A stretch of DNA of 64,000 bases from Thermodesulfovibrio sp. 3907-1M (GTDB lineage: Bacteria > Nitrospirota > Thermodesulfovibrionia > Thermodesulfovibrionales > Thermodesulfovibrionaceae): the NCBI RefSeq assembly GCF_040450955.1, contig NZ_CP144373.1:1158486-1222485 (forward strand), given 5' to 3'. Positions 46,388 to 55,227 of the stretch are shown piece by piece. The translations under genes and the position numbers were made by a program. A model generated the notes under the pieces. That model did no database searches and had not been told where the DNA came from. It saw only the letters and a list, made by a program, of their open reading frames with translations. Each line of letters begins with the position of its first letter. Position 1 is the stretch's first letter.

Positions 46388-47442
46388 GCAATCTTTCTTC
46401 CTTTAAGCTTATAAACTGTCGCTAAAATGGTAGCAACTGCCTTATAAAGCGCTTCAGGAATTTCTTCTCCCACGGAAATTTTATACAATGCTCTTGCCAG
46501 CGGTTTATTCTCATAAATTGGTACACCTGCTGCTCTTGCAATCTCTTTTATTCTTTCGGCAAGAATGTTTGCTCCCTTTGCGACAACTTTTGGAGCATCC
46601 ATGCTTTGAGAGTCATACTTTATGCATACAGCAATATGAAGAGGGTTTGTTATTACCACATCTGCCTTTGGAACTTCCTGCATCATTCTTCTTCTTGCAA
46701 TTTCTCTCTGCAGACTTCTTATTCTTGCTCTTACCATTGGTGAACCCTCTGTTTCCTTAAACTCTTCCTTTATTTCCTGCTTGGTCATTCTCAGATTTCT
46801 CTCATACTGCCATCTTTGATAAGCAAAATCTATACCTGCAAAAACTGTAAGCATTATAAGGCATGCAAGCAAAAGCTGATAAATCTTCTGGAATGAGACT
46901 CCTGCAATACCTTTTACATCCATATCTATTAAGAGTGGCAGGATATTGACATCTTTTTTTAAAACAAAGTATATTACAGCACCAAGAGCTATCAGTTTTA
47001 AAACACCCTTTATTGTTTCAAATAAAGCAGTAAAGGAAAACATTCTTTTTATGCCCTTCAAGGGGCTTATTCTTGAAATGTCAGGAACTAATGGAGCAGC
47101 AGTAAAAAGAAAGCCTGTTTGAACAAAGTGAACGAGCAAAACACCGAAAAGAACAAATCCTCCAACAGGAGTAAACTGAAGGAAAAACCATTTTATCTCG
47201 TCTTTTATTATGATAAGGATAGCACTGCTCGTAAAATCAGGATTCAGTCTTGTAAATGCCAGTTTCAGGTGTTCTTCTGCTGCTATTAAAAAACTACCGA
47301 AGAAGACAAAATAAAGAAAAATCATCCAGGGGCTCACTATACCTGTAAGTTCCCTGCTTCTGGGAACTTCACCTTTCTGACGAGCCTTTTCTCTCCTTCG
47401 TGGAGTAGCCTGCTCTGTTCGTTCTTGAAGCTCCTCTGGCAT
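46384..47442 (-). CDS. flhB: FlhB, export switch protein with variant NPLH cleavage motif
   Basis: 352 residues with four transmembrane helices and the N-terminal QERTEQATPRRREKARQKGEVPRS start. The self-cleavage site, usually NPTH, here reads NPLH (VVITNPLHIAVCIKY near residue 265). The scissile Asn-Pro and the His are kept, so autocleavage is probable but its rate may differ. FlhB switches export from hook to filament substrates. It overlaps flhA by 4. Confidence 0.95.
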   Translation of the reverse strand: MPEELQERTEQATPRRREKARQKGEVPRSRELTGIVSPWMIFLYFVFFGSFLIAAEEHLKLAFTRLNPDFTSSAILIIIKDEIKWFFLQFTPVGGFVLFGVLLVHFVQTGFLFTAAPLVPDISRISPLKGIKRMFSFTALFETIKGVLKLIALGAVIYFVLKKDVNILPLLIDMDVKGIAGVSFQKIYQLLLACLIMLTVFAGIDFAYQRWQYERNLRMTKQEIKEEFKETEGSPMVRARIRSLQREIARRRMMQEVPKADVVITNPLHIAVCIKYDSQSMDAPKVVAKGANILAERIKEIARAAGVPIYENKPLARALYKISVGEEIPEALYKAVATILATVYKLKGRKIA

Positions 47443-47445
47443 TTC

Positions 47446-48177
47446 TTACCTCAATAAGTTAACTAAAGCATCTTTAAGATTAATAAATGCCTTTGATAAA
47501 ACCATTGTAAAAATAGGAATACTGAGCCAGACAACCGCAATTCCTGTGGCAAGTAAAAGTGGAAATCCAACGAAAAAAACATTTGCCTGAGGCATAATCC
47601 TTGATAAAAATCCGAGCCCCATATTCATCAAAACCTGAACAAGCAGTACAGGTGCTGAAAGCTTCAGTGCCAGAGGGAATAAAAGATAGGAAAACTCTAT
47701 TATATTTTTTGCAAAGGAAAAATTTGCTGGTGCTTCAAAGCTTTTAACAATAATTTCCACCATACTTAGATGCAGATCAAGAGAAAAAAATAGAGCTATC
47801 ATAAACATTTCATAAAAAACACTGAGCGGTCCCATAAGTTCACCAAACTGGGGATTAAAGATGTTTGCTACTGCAAAACCTATCTGCATGCTCATCCATT
47901 GAGATGCTGTCTCAACTGCTGCAATTATAACTCTTACCATCAAACCAATGGCTAATCCAAAAAGCACAGCATTAAAGAGAGAGATTAAAAAATTCTCTTC
48001 CCTCTGAGGCATAAAAGGCATTATTGCAAAAGATACTGAAAGGGCAAAAAAGAATCTAAAAATTAAAGGAACTGTTCTACTTCCAATGTATGGCAGAAAA
48101 AACAGAATTACAGAGACTCTGATAAAAACAGGAATAAATTTATAAATCTGCGTTGTAAGCAATTCTAAGTAGTTCAT
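47446..48177 (-). CDS. fliR: FliR, flagellar export gate protein
   Basis: 243 residues with about six transmembrane segments, including the FliR pattern VRVSVILFFLPYIGSRTVPLIFRFFFALSVSF near the N-terminus and LMVRVIIAAVETASQWMSMQIGFAVANIFNPQ in the middle. It forms the gate with FliP and FliQ. Overlaps fliQ by 4 bases; three bases separate it from flhB. Confidence 0.95.
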   Translation of the reverse strand: MNYLELLTTQIYKFIPVFIRVSVILFFLPYIGSRTVPLIFRFFFALSVSFAIMPFMPQREENFLISLFNAVLFGLAIGLMVRVIIAAVETASQWMSMQIGFAVANIFNPQFGELMGPLSVFYEMFMIALFFSLDLHLSMVEIIVKSFEAPANFSFAKNIIEFSYLLFPLALKLSAPVLLVQVLMNMGLGFLSRIMPQANVFFVGFPLLLATGIAVVWLSIPIFTMVLSKAFINLKDALVNLLR

Positions 48178-48443
48178 TTCACATACAATGGAAGATTTTC
48201 AAAAATTCCTCTCGTAAACTTAGTCATTATATTGACAATCCATGGAATTGTAAGAAGAAGTGTTAAAAACACAGCAATAACCTTTGGAACAAAGCTTATA
48301 GTCATCTCCTGTAGTTGAGTTATTGCCTGAAATAATCCAATAAGAAGACCCACAAGAAGGCTTACAAGAAGAACAGGACCTCCAACCAGAAGTATAGTTT
48401 CAAAGGTCTGCTTTGATATGTAATTTAAAAATTCTACTGTCAT
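48174..48443 (-). CDS. fliQ: FliQ, flagellar export gate protein
   Basis: 89 residues, two transmembrane helices with the family core LLVGGPVLLVSLLVGLLIGLFQAITQLQEMTISFVPK. It forms part of the spiral gate of FliPQR. ATGA overlaps on both sides bind it to fliOP and fliR. Confidence 0.96.
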   Translation of the reverse strand: MTVEFLNYISKQTFETILLVGGPVLLVSLLVGLLIGLFQAITQLQEMTISFVPKVIAVFLTLLLTIPWIVNIMTKFTRGIFENLPLYVK

Positions 48444-49462
48444 TTAAATCCTCCTGCAAGTGAACCAATTATTAACTGCCAGCCATCAACTAAAACAAAG
48501 AGCAAAAGCTTAAAAGGCATTGATATCATAACTGGCGGCACCATAAACATACCCATTGACAGCAAAATACTTGCCACAACAATGTCAATAACAAGAAAAG
48601 GCAAAAAAATTAAAAATCCTATCTCAAAAGCTCTTTTTAACTCTCCAAGAGCAAAGGCAGGGACAACAATCTTCATTGGCAGATCCATAGGAGTTGCAGG
48701 TTTTACCTCAGTTTTTGAAAGTTTAAGAAACAACGCAAGATCCTTTTCCCTTGTCTGCTTTAACATGAATTCTTTAAATGGAACTGAGGCTCTGTTTATT
48801 GCCTCTTGCATTGTAATCTCTTTTTTTGAAAAAGGAACATAAGCTTCATTGTAAACTCTATCAATGGTTGGAGACATAATAAAAAGGGTAAGAAACAATG
48901 CAAGTCCTATTATCACCTGATTTGGTGGAACAGCAGGAGTTCCAAGAGCCTGTCTTAGAAGGGATAAAACTATCACAATTCTTGTGAAAGAAGTCATCAT
49001 AATCAAAATTGCAGGTAAAAAGCTAAGCAGTGTGATAAATACAAGGATATCAACTGCAGAGGAAAATCCAAAAAGTCCACCTCCTGCATTTACCTGAGGA
49101 GCTGCAAAGCAAAGGGCAGGAATCATGATAAAACCAAAACAGAACAATCCACCTTTGAATATTTTTTGCCATACAGATTTTCTTTCCTCTTGTTGTGTCT
49201 CAAAAATTGCCTTAATCTTTGAAGTATCCAGTTTACTTAATAGATTGATTCCGTTGTCTGATATTCCCACCAAGAGATATTCATCAAAGGCTTTTACAAC
49301 TCCTATACCCTTTTTATAACCTATTGGTTGATAGTAAACAATTTGAATAAATCCTTTGCCTGGATTTATCTTGTTTTTCATCAATCTAAGAACAATGTAA
49401 AGGGCTGCAATAATGAAAATTAAGGATGCTATGAGTTTAAAATACTCCACCACACACCTCAC
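48440..49462 (-). CDS. FliO-FliP fusion, flagellar export gate
   Basis: 340 residues. Residues 1-90 match FliO: a membrane helix (LIASLIFIIAALYIVLRLMK) and a small beta domain (VKAFDEYLLVGISDNGINLL). A second hydrophobic stretch ending CFAAP near residue 120 corresponds to the FliP signal peptide, after which FliP is complete: FTRIVIVLSLLRQALGTP, PPNQVIIGLALFLT, PMKIVVPAFALGELKRAF, MVPPVMISMPFKLLLFVLVDGW. FliO normally is a separate assembly factor for the FliP ring. The frame is open throughout, so this appears to be one protein. Confidence 0.88.
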   Translation of the reverse strand: MRCVVEYFKLIASLIFIIAALYIVLRLMKNKINPGKGFIQIVYYQPIGYKKGIGVVKAFDEYLLVGISDNGINLLSKLDTSKIKAIFETQQEERKSVWQKIFKGGLFCFGFIMIPALCFAAPQVNAGGGLFGFSSAVDILVFITLLSFLPAILIMMTSFTRIVIVLSLLRQALGTPAVPPNQVIIGLALFLTLFIMSPTIDRVYNEAYVPFSKKEITMQEAINRASVPFKEFMLKQTREKDLALFLKLSKTEVKPATPMDLPMKIVVPAFALGELKRAFEIGFLIFLPFLVIDIVVASILLSMGMFMVPPVMISMPFKLLLFVLVDGWQLIIGSLAGGFK

Positions 49463-49875
49463 CCAAGCTGTTTTACTCTTTCCTGCGGACTTATGATATC
49501 AGTAATTCTAATTCCAAACTTTTCATTAACTACAACCACTTCTCCTCTTCCAATAAGCTTTCCATTAACATAGACCTCCATTGGCTCTCCTGCAAGTTTG
49601 TCAAGTGCTACCACAGACCCCTGGGTTAACTGAAGAAGTTCCTGGACAAGAATTCTTGTTGAACCAATAATGACTGTTAATTCAAGCGGAATGTCAAGAA
49701 TGAATTCTATGTCTCTTATCTTTGGTTTTTCTGCAGTTGGAGTAAATTCATCTATCTGTGGAGTTTGCACCGTCTGCTGCTTCATTGCTTTCTCCATCTC
49801 AAGAGCCTTTGTCATATCAAGCTCTTCTTCCAGGTTTTCCTGTATGTCCTGTTGTTTAACTTCTTTCTCTTCCAT
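49459..49875 (-). CDS. fliN: FliN, flagellar motor switch protein
   Basis: 138 residues: an acidic/Gln-rich N-terminus and a C-terminal SpoA domain IPLELTVIIGSTRILVQELLQLTQGSVVALDKLAGEPMEVYVNGKLIGRGEVVVV. It forms the base of the C-ring and binds CheY-P in some bacteria. Overlaps fliOP by 4 bases and is one base from fliM. Confidence 0.97.
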   Translation of the reverse strand: MEEKEVKQQDIQENLEEELDMTKALEMEKAMKQQTVQTPQIDEFTPTAEKPKIRDIEFILDIPLELTVIIGSTRILVQELLQLTQGSVVALDKLAGEPMEVYVNGKLIGRGEVVVVNEKFGIRITDIISPQERVKQLG

Positions 49876-49876
49876 T

Positions 49877-50845
49877 CTATGCCTCCCCTAATATTTTTAT
49901 TGCATAGTTTCCCTTATAAGTGCCAAGCTTTCCCTTAAACTTTGGCACACCTTCTACAAGCACATCCATATCCTCATCTATTCTTCTATGAAGAGTTATA
50001 ATGTCACCTACTTTAAGATCCAATAAAGTTTTAAAATCTATTGTTACCCTGCCTAAAACTGCTTCTACCTTGACAGGAGACTGTTTCAGTTGTGCCTTAA
50101 GTCTTCCTATCCATTTCATGTCTATTTCATCCCTGTCAGCAAGAAATGCACTGTAAAGTTTTTCCTTTATGGGTTCTACAGAAGAATAGGGGATACATAC
50201 CATGACTTTACACTCTCTTGTCTCAATCTCAAGTGTGAATTCTGTTTCTATAACCACATCTACAGGTGTAACAATCGTAACGAACTGCGGATTCATCTCA
50301 CTGCGGATGTATTGAGGTTTTACAGGGAATACAGGTTTCCATGCTTCTTCCATAGATTCAAGAAACATCATTACAACTTTATGAATAATCCTCTGCTCAA
50401 TTGGAGTAAACTCTCTTCCTTCAGGTTTATAATATCCCTTACCAGAGCCTCCAAAATAAAACTCTATAAGAGAGAAAATCATTGGCGCATCAAAAACAAC
50501 AAGACTGAAGCCTCTTAAAGGCTCAAGTTTTATGATATTTAAACTTGAAGGGAAAGGAACAGAACGTAAAAAGTCATAGAATTTTGTTATGTTAACATTT
50601 ACATTGACAATCTCCACAATTTTTCTTATATCTGAGGAAAGTGCTATTCTAAAATTCCTTGCCAGTCGTTCATTGATGATATCAAGAGAAGGCATTCTAC
50701 CACGAACAATCTTCTCTTGAGATGTAAAATCATAGGGTCTTATTCCAGAAGGAGCTTCTGCTGTCTCAGTTTCAACTTCTCCTCCTGAAATACCTTTAAG
50801 TAAAGCATCAATTTCTTCTTGAGATAAAATTTCGTCGTCTGGCAT
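49877..50845 (-). CDS. fliM: FliM, flagellar motor switch protein
   Basis: 322 residues. The N-terminal CheY-binding peptide ILSQEEIDALLKG is intact, then the CheC-like middle domain (NERLARNFRIALSS, IFSLIEFYFGG) and the C-terminal SpoA domain (LLDLKVGDIITLHRRIDEDMDVLVEGVPKFKGKLG). CheY-P binding here reverses the motor. Two bases separate it from fliL. Confidence 0.97.
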   Translation of the reverse strand: MPDDEILSQEEIDALLKGISGGEVETETAEAPSGIRPYDFTSQEKIVRGRMPSLDIINERLARNFRIALSSDIRKIVEIVNVNVNITKFYDFLRSVPFPSSLNIIKLEPLRGFSLVVFDAPMIFSLIEFYFGGSGKGYYKPEGREFTPIEQRIIHKVVMMFLESMEEAWKPVFPVKPQYIRSEMNPQFVTIVTPVDVVIETEFTLEIETRECKVMVCIPYSSVEPIKEKLYSAFLADRDEIDMKWIGRLKAQLKQSPVKVEAVLGRVTIDFKTLLDLKVGDIITLHRRIDEDMDVLVEGVPKFKGKLGTYKGNYAIKILGEA

Positions 50846-50847
50846 GG

Positions 50848-51342
50848 CTACTGCATTACAAAATCTGTAAGATAAACATTTGTAACAGTATTTTCACCGA
50901 GAATCTGGTTCACTCTCTGCTTTATCTCGTCCTTAAGAAGTAGTTTTCCCTCTGGAGTAATAAGCTCATCGGAGGTTTTATTTGTTAAAAGCGTTATAAT
51001 AGCATCTCTTATCTGAGGCGTTTTACTTTTTGCCTCTTCAGCAAGTTTTGCCTGGGAAAGCTCAAGCTGAACAGTAACTTTAAGATACTTTGTTCCACCC
51101 TGATCCATTAAATTTACCACAAAAGGTTCAAGGGCAAAGTTTACACCCTGAGATTCCTTTGAAGTGGCGCTTTTAGTATGCTGATCGCCTTTACCGAGAA
51201 TGAAAAAATAAGCTGCTGCTGCGCCAGCTATAAGGACTAAAGCAGCAATAATAATTAATGGAAGTTTGCTTTTTTTCTTCGGTTTTTCTGGTTGTTCCTT
51301 TGACTCAGCTTCATCATTCTGTAGTTTTGTTTCTTTTGGCAT
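50848..51342 (-). CDS. fliL: FliL, flagellar basal-body associated protein
   Basis: 164 residues: a charged cytoplasmic N-terminus, one transmembrane helix (LPLIIIAALVLIAGAAAAYFFI), and a periplasmic domain with FALEPFVVNLMDQGGTKYLKVTVQLEL and the C-terminal VYLTDFVMQ. FliL supports stator function. It opens the export/switch operon after a sigma54-like promoter; AGGAGG precedes the ATG. Confidence 0.94.
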   Translation of the reverse strand: MPKETKLQNDEAESKEQPEKPKKKSKLPLIIIAALVLIAGAAAAYFFILGKGDQHTKSATSKESQGVNFALEPFVVNLMDQGGTKYLKVTVQLELSQAKLAEEAKSKTPQIRDAIITLLTNKTSDELITPEGKLLLKDEIKQRVNQILGENTVTNVYLTDFVMQ

Positions 51343-51384
51343 AGCTTAACCTCCTAAGGTTCTTTTCTAAATTTAAAACATTTA

Positions 51385-51419
51385 GCATAATTTATGCCAG
51401 ATACGGAGAATGATATTCT
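51385..51419 (-). promoter_or_regulatory. Sigma54-like promoter of the fliL operon, with adjacent palindrome
   Basis: On the minus strand TGGCATAAATTATGC (51399-51385) fits the RpoN pattern with one change (ATGC for TTGC) and correct 12-base GG-GC spacing. The predicted start is near 51373. Eight bases upstream lies a perfect palindrome AGAAT-GAT-ATTCT (51407-51419), a possible regulator site. GCATAATTTATGC is itself palindromic, so a repressor site is an alternative reading. Confidence 0.5.
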
Positions 51420-51518
51420 ATTTTGTCGTCTCTAAAGGGAATCTCCAGGCAAAATCATGGCAGTAGCAAACCAGATTATGCCAAATTTTTGACATTTTAG
51501 AGTCTCTTTCTGACAACA

Positions 51519-53132
51519 CTACCTTAAAAACCACTTCTTAATTTCATCAATTGAAAAATACTTTTTTACCGGTCTTCCGTGAGGACAGTGTTCAGGATCA
51601 GTGGTTTTTTCAAGCTCCTGTAATAAGATCTTTATCTCAACATAATTAATTTTATCATTTGCCCTGAGAGAGGTGTGACAGGCAACCTGAGCTGCGATCT
51701 TTCTTTTTATCTCAATTAAATCTGGTTTGCTAATTTCCTCTTTAAGAGTCTGAGCAATGCTTTCAACTATTCCTGCCACATCACCATTTTGGATAAATTC
51801 AGGCAATGCTCTTATTATTATTGAGTTTTTACCGAAATCCTCAGCTTCAATGCCAAGCTCGTGAAGAATCGGCAGATTCTCTTTTATTACAATATAATTA
51901 TCGGAACTTAGATTTACAATTACAGGAAAGACAAGCTTTACAACCACAGGATTCTTATTTAAAATTTTTTCAAAATTTACTCTCTCATGGGCAGCATGAT
52001 AGTCAAGAAATACCACGCCGTGAGGCTCCTTGACAACCACAATGGAATCACCAAGAACAAAAAACTCTCTACTAAAAACCGGCTCTGCATGAAATATAGC
52101 AATTTGCTCTGCAGATACACTGTTAAACTCCCACTGAGATGGCTTTTCTGCAACCATGTTTTCTCTGGCTGCAGACGATAAGGAGCTCGGCTCTGCTTCT
52201 GCCATTCTAAAAATAAGCTGGTGAATTTTCTGTGGATTACAGAATCTAACCTGAGTTTTAGCTGGATGAACATTGAAATCTGCTTCTTCTGGAGGAACAG
52301 TGATAAAAACAATAAACTGTGGCTGCATAAGCTGAAAAGCTTTACATATGTTACCTACAATGGATTGCTCTTTCACAGGTCTTCGGTTTAAAAAAACTTT
52401 AGATTTTCCTTTAAGTCCATCACCTAAAAAAAGCTCTACTCTGTAATCATCCTTTGAAATTGTTTTAATCTTAAGGTTTTCAGCCAGTTCCACACCAAAA
52501 ACCTGCCATATCCTTTTATAAATGCTGTCTGTCTCAGGAATGTTTAATATCTCTTCATCGTCAATAAACAGGGAAAAAGAAATCTCAGGATAGGCAAGAC
52601 AATAGTTCTGAAAAGTTTCAATGATATGTGCTTTTTCAGTATATGGAGATTTGAGAAACTTTCTTCTTACAGGAGTATTAAAAAAGAGCTCTGAAACCTC
52701 TATTGTTGTTCCTCTGGTAACTGCTGGTTTTTGCCATTTTAAACTACCAGCAACAAAATAAGTTTCTGTGCCTGTATTTTCTGTTATGTGCTGAGTAATT
52801 ATTTTTATTTTGCTTACCTGTGCAATAGAATAAAGAGCTTCACCTCTGAAACCAAGTGAGGAGATTCTGATAAGATCTCTGTCGTCTTTTATCTTGCTTG
52901 TGGCATGTCTTTGAAAGGCAGTCAAAACGTCCTCAGAAGCAATGCCTTCTCCATCATCAATTACCTTTATTTCAGCAATTCCTGATTTTTTTATGTATAC
53001 AGAGATTGAGTTTGCGCCCGCATCTATTGAGTTTTCAATAAGTTCTTTTACAACACTGGCAGGTCTTTCAACAACTTCTCCTGCTGCGATCTTCCCTACA
53101 ATGCTTTCAGGAAGTATTTGAATTTTTCCCAT
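51519..53132 (-). CDS. mutL: MutL, DNA mismatch repair protein
   Basis: 537 residues. GHKL ATPase motifs are intact: ELIENSIDAGA, VIDDGEGI, SLGFRGEALYSIAQVS. The C-terminal domain has an endonuclease-type DYHAAHERVNFE motif (family DQHAx2Ex4E; Gln replaced by Tyr), ACHTSLRANDK and CPHGRP, so it is probably a nicking-type MutL. Length is at the short end. It couples MutS recognition to repair. It is 12 bases after the lipoprotein gene. Confidence 0.95.
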   Translation of the reverse strand: MGKIQILPESIVGKIAAGEVVERPASVVKELIENSIDAGANSISVYIKKSGIAEIKVIDDGEGIASEDVLTAFQRHATSKIKDDRDLIRISSLGFRGEALYSIAQVSKIKIITQHITENTGTETYFVAGSLKWQKPAVTRGTTIEVSELFFNTPVRRKFLKSPYTEKAHIIETFQNYCLAYPEISFSLFIDDEEILNIPETDSIYKRIWQVFGVELAENLKIKTISKDDYRVELFLGDGLKGKSKVFLNRRPVKEQSIVGNICKAFQLMQPQFIVFITVPPEEADFNVHPAKTQVRFCNPQKIHQLIFRMAEAEPSSLSSAARENMVAEKPSQWEFNSVSAEQIAIFHAEPVFSREFFVLGDSIVVVKEPHGVVFLDYHAAHERVNFEKILNKNPVVVKLVFPVIVNLSSDNYIVIKENLPILHELGIEAEDFGKNSIIIRALPEFIQNGDVAGIVESIAQTLKEEISKPDLIEIKRKIAAQVACHTSLRANDKINYVEIKILLQELEKTTDPEHCPHGRPVKKYFSIDEIKKWFLR

Positions 53133-53144
53133 TATTTTGTAAGT

Positions 53145-53714
53145 TTACCACCATCCAGGTCCATATTCAAAATACCATGGAGGATATCCATACCAGAACC
53201 ATAAAGAAGGATGCCAGTAGTATTCCCTGTGTCTTTTCTTCCATAGATATGTTGCCTGAGATTCAATAAGAGGGAAACTATAAGGCATTGTATCAATTTT
53301 TCCTTCTTTTAATCCTTTAAATTTTCCAACAACTGTTAGAAGCCTTCCTTTTGAATAAACTGCACAATCAAGAAAATTTTTTGAAATTACGATAAATCTT
53401 CCTTCTGAATCATCCCGCTCCTCTGGATAACCTTCTCTGTCAAGAGGCAAATAAAGAACTTCAAAAACTGTGCCATCCTGAGTATTTGTGCAGTTTGTAA
53501 TTCGTCCACCCCATAACAAAGAAAGATTAATGTATTTATCAGGATTTTCTTTAACAGCTTTAAATGACACATCTCTTAATGCCGAAGCCTCCTGTAATGG
53601 TTTTGGCAGACTCGCACAACCCAGCAGGAATAAAAAGATTAATAGCAAAAGCTTAGTAAAACAACTTTGAAAGAGTCTCTTTAAAAAGTTTGTATGTTTT
53701 CTGGTGTTCCACAT
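53145..53714 (-). CDS. Slp-like outer-membrane lipoprotein
   Basis: 189 residues. A lipobox LLGCAS follows a hydrophobic segment near residue 33. VKENPDKYINLSLLWGGRI, then VLYLPLDREGYPEERDDSEGRFIV and LTVVGKFKG match the Slp family of outer-membrane lipoproteins. The C-terminus is rich in Tyr/Trp/Pro (HPSLWFWYGYPPWYFEYGPGWW region). The ATG at 53714 gives a 62-base overlap with the receiver gene; the first in-frame TTG after it falls inside the hydrophobic signal, so the ATG is kept. Confidence 0.8.
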   Translation of the reverse strand: MWNTRKHTNFLKRLFQSCFTKLLLLIFLFLLGCASLPKPLQEASALRDVSFKAVKENPDKYINLSLLWGGRITNCTNTQDGTVFEVLYLPLDREGYPEERDDSEGRFIVISKNFLDCAVYSKGRLLTVVGKFKGLKEGKIDTMPYSFPLIESQATYLWKKRHREYYWHPSLWFWYGYPPWYFEYGPGWW

Positions 53715-54051
53715 ATGCTCTTTTAAAAATTGCTGGAAAATTATTTATATCTTTAACATTCACAATAAAATCAACACCCTTTGCAAAGGCAGAAAGTCTG
53801 TCCATTGTTGGAATTGATGTAGACAACAAAATAACAATGATATCTCTTCTCTGATACATTGGCAAGGAAGATATGATTTCAATTATCTCATTAAATTGTT
53901 CTGCTGTTACCACTAAAGATGCATCTTCAATTGCATTTAAAACTTCTTTAGAATTGGAAAAAATAAAACATTCAAATCCTGCTGATTTTAAATAATCAAC
54001 TAAAAATTTCTGAACCTCCTCATTTGTTTCACATATAATAGCTTTTGGCAT
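53653..54051 (-). CDS. Degenerate receiver-domain protein
   Basis: 132 residues with the CheY fold pattern (MPKAIICETNEEVQKFLVDYLKSAGFECFIFSNSKE), but the acidic pocket is reduced (ETNE, where receivers have DD), and the phosphoacceptor strand reads LVVTAEQF without Asp. IIVILLSTSIPTMD and GVDFIVNVKDIN correspond to beta4 and beta5; the usual Lys-Pro pair is absent. It is therefore a pseudo-receiver unlikely to be phosphorylated. It follows two PilT genes by 3 bases and may regulate pilus retraction. Confidence 0.72.
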   Translation of the reverse strand: MPKAIICETNEEVQKFLVDYLKSAGFECFIFSNSKEVLNAIEDASLVVTAEQFNEIIEIISSLPMYQRRDIIVILLSTSIPTMDRLSAFAKGVDFIVNVKDINNFPAIFKRAYVEHQKTYKLFKETLSKLFY

Positions 54052-54054
54052 GCT

Positions 54055-55227
54055 TCATCCTTTTATTTTTTTACCATAATCAATATCAAGCCTAAGTCCC
54101 TCTATATCTGTTGTTTTTTCTCCCTTTGCTGCCTTCATTTTGTCAATCTCCATAGTTACATAGGAGCGCCTTGATGCAAAGGCTACTGCAGTTTCCTCTG
54201 TAATTAATCCCTGCTTATAAAGTTCAAGTATGGACTGATCAAAAGTGTGCATACCAACTGCTCCACTTGTGGCAATAACATCATAAAAGGTTTTCTCAGC
54301 AGTCTCTCCATTTATAATCAAGTCTCTTATTCTGAGATTTTTCCTCATAACTTCTGTGGCTACTATTCTTCCTCCGCCAATTTTCGGTAAAAGTCTCTGG
54401 CTAACAACCCACTTAAGGGTGTCAGAAACTCTGAGTCTTATGTAATTTTCATCCTGTGGTGGAAACATTCCAATCATTCTTCCAATTGTTTGTCCTGCAT
54501 CAGTTGTATGAAGTGTGCCGAGAACAAGATGACCTGTTTCTGCTGCCTGCATTGCAATTTCAAGAGTTTCCCTGTCTCTTATTTCTCCCACAAGTATTAC
54601 GTGAGGAGCCTGCCTCAATGCAGCTCTGAGTCCATCTGCAAAGTTGTGAAAATCTATGCCAAATTCTCTCTGGTTAAATGTAGATTTTTTATGCTGATGA
54701 ATGAATTCAACAGGATCTTCAAGAGTTATAATGTGACATGACCTTGTTTCATTAATAATATTTAAAATTGCTGCAAGGGTAGAAGATTTACCAGAACCTG
54801 TTGCTCCTGTAACCAGAACAAGCCCCATTCTTTCATTGGCTATTTCTTGAATAATCGGAGGGAGCCTGAGTTCCTCAACTGTTGGTATCTTCATTGGAAG
54901 CTTTCTTAAAACCGCTGAATAGTTTCCTCTTTGAGAAAAAATATTTACCCTGAATCTTGCTTTTTGTATAACATAACTTGTATCGCAATATCCTTCTTTT
55001 ATAAGATTTTCAATAAGCCTTTTTTGATTATTCATTAATGCTAAAGCTATTCTTTCTGTATGAAATGGAGTTAATAACTGAATAGGTATATTTTGCAGAT
55101 AAACTGATTTTAACTCGCCCCACATAAGCACCTGAAAGGGTCTTCCCACTGTAAAGACAATATCTGACAGCTCAGGATAGGTTTCACAGATTTTGTCAAG
55201 TATGTAGTCAAGTTCCTGTTTTCTCAT
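54055..55227 (-). CDS. PilT/PilU-family type IV pilus retraction ATPase (second copy)
   Basis: 390 residues. Walker A TGATGSGKSSTLA near residue 140, Asp box TLEDPVEFIHQ, Walker B HVILVGEIRDRETLE and His box LGTLHTTDAGQT are complete. Unlike its neighbour it lacks the AIRNLIREGK-type C-terminus and resembles PilU or PilT2 proteins, which support retraction with PilT. It overlaps pilT by 4 bases. No pilin or assembly genes are in the window. Confidence 0.88.
   Translation of the reverse strand: MRKQELDYILDKICETYPELSDIVFTVGRPFQVLMWGELKSVYLQNIPIQLLTPFHTERIALALMNNQKRLIENLIKEGYCDTSYVIQKARFRVNIFSQRGNYSAVLRKLPMKIPTVEELRLPPIIQEIANERMGLVLVTGATGSGKSSTLAAILNIINETRSCHIITLEDPVEFIHQHKKSTFNQREFGIDFHNFADGLRAALRQAPHVILVGEIRDRETLEIAMQAAETGHLVLGTLHTTDAGQTIGRMIGMFPPQDENYIRLRVSDTLKWVVSQRLLPKIGGGRIVATEVMRKNLRIRDLIINGETAEKTFYDVIATSGAVGMHTFDQSILELYKQGLITEETAVAFASRRSYVTMEIDKMKAAKGEKTTDIEGLRLDIDYGKKIKG

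Noticed and set aside
50090-50518. 142-codon plus-strand frame opposite fliM
   Set aside because: Antisense to an intact fliM; composition rich in Cys/Phe/His/Asn with no recognisable domain.
51464-51482. TGGCATAATCTGGTTTGC as another sigma54 site
   Set aside because: GG to GC distance is 15, not 12, which RpoN does not tolerate.
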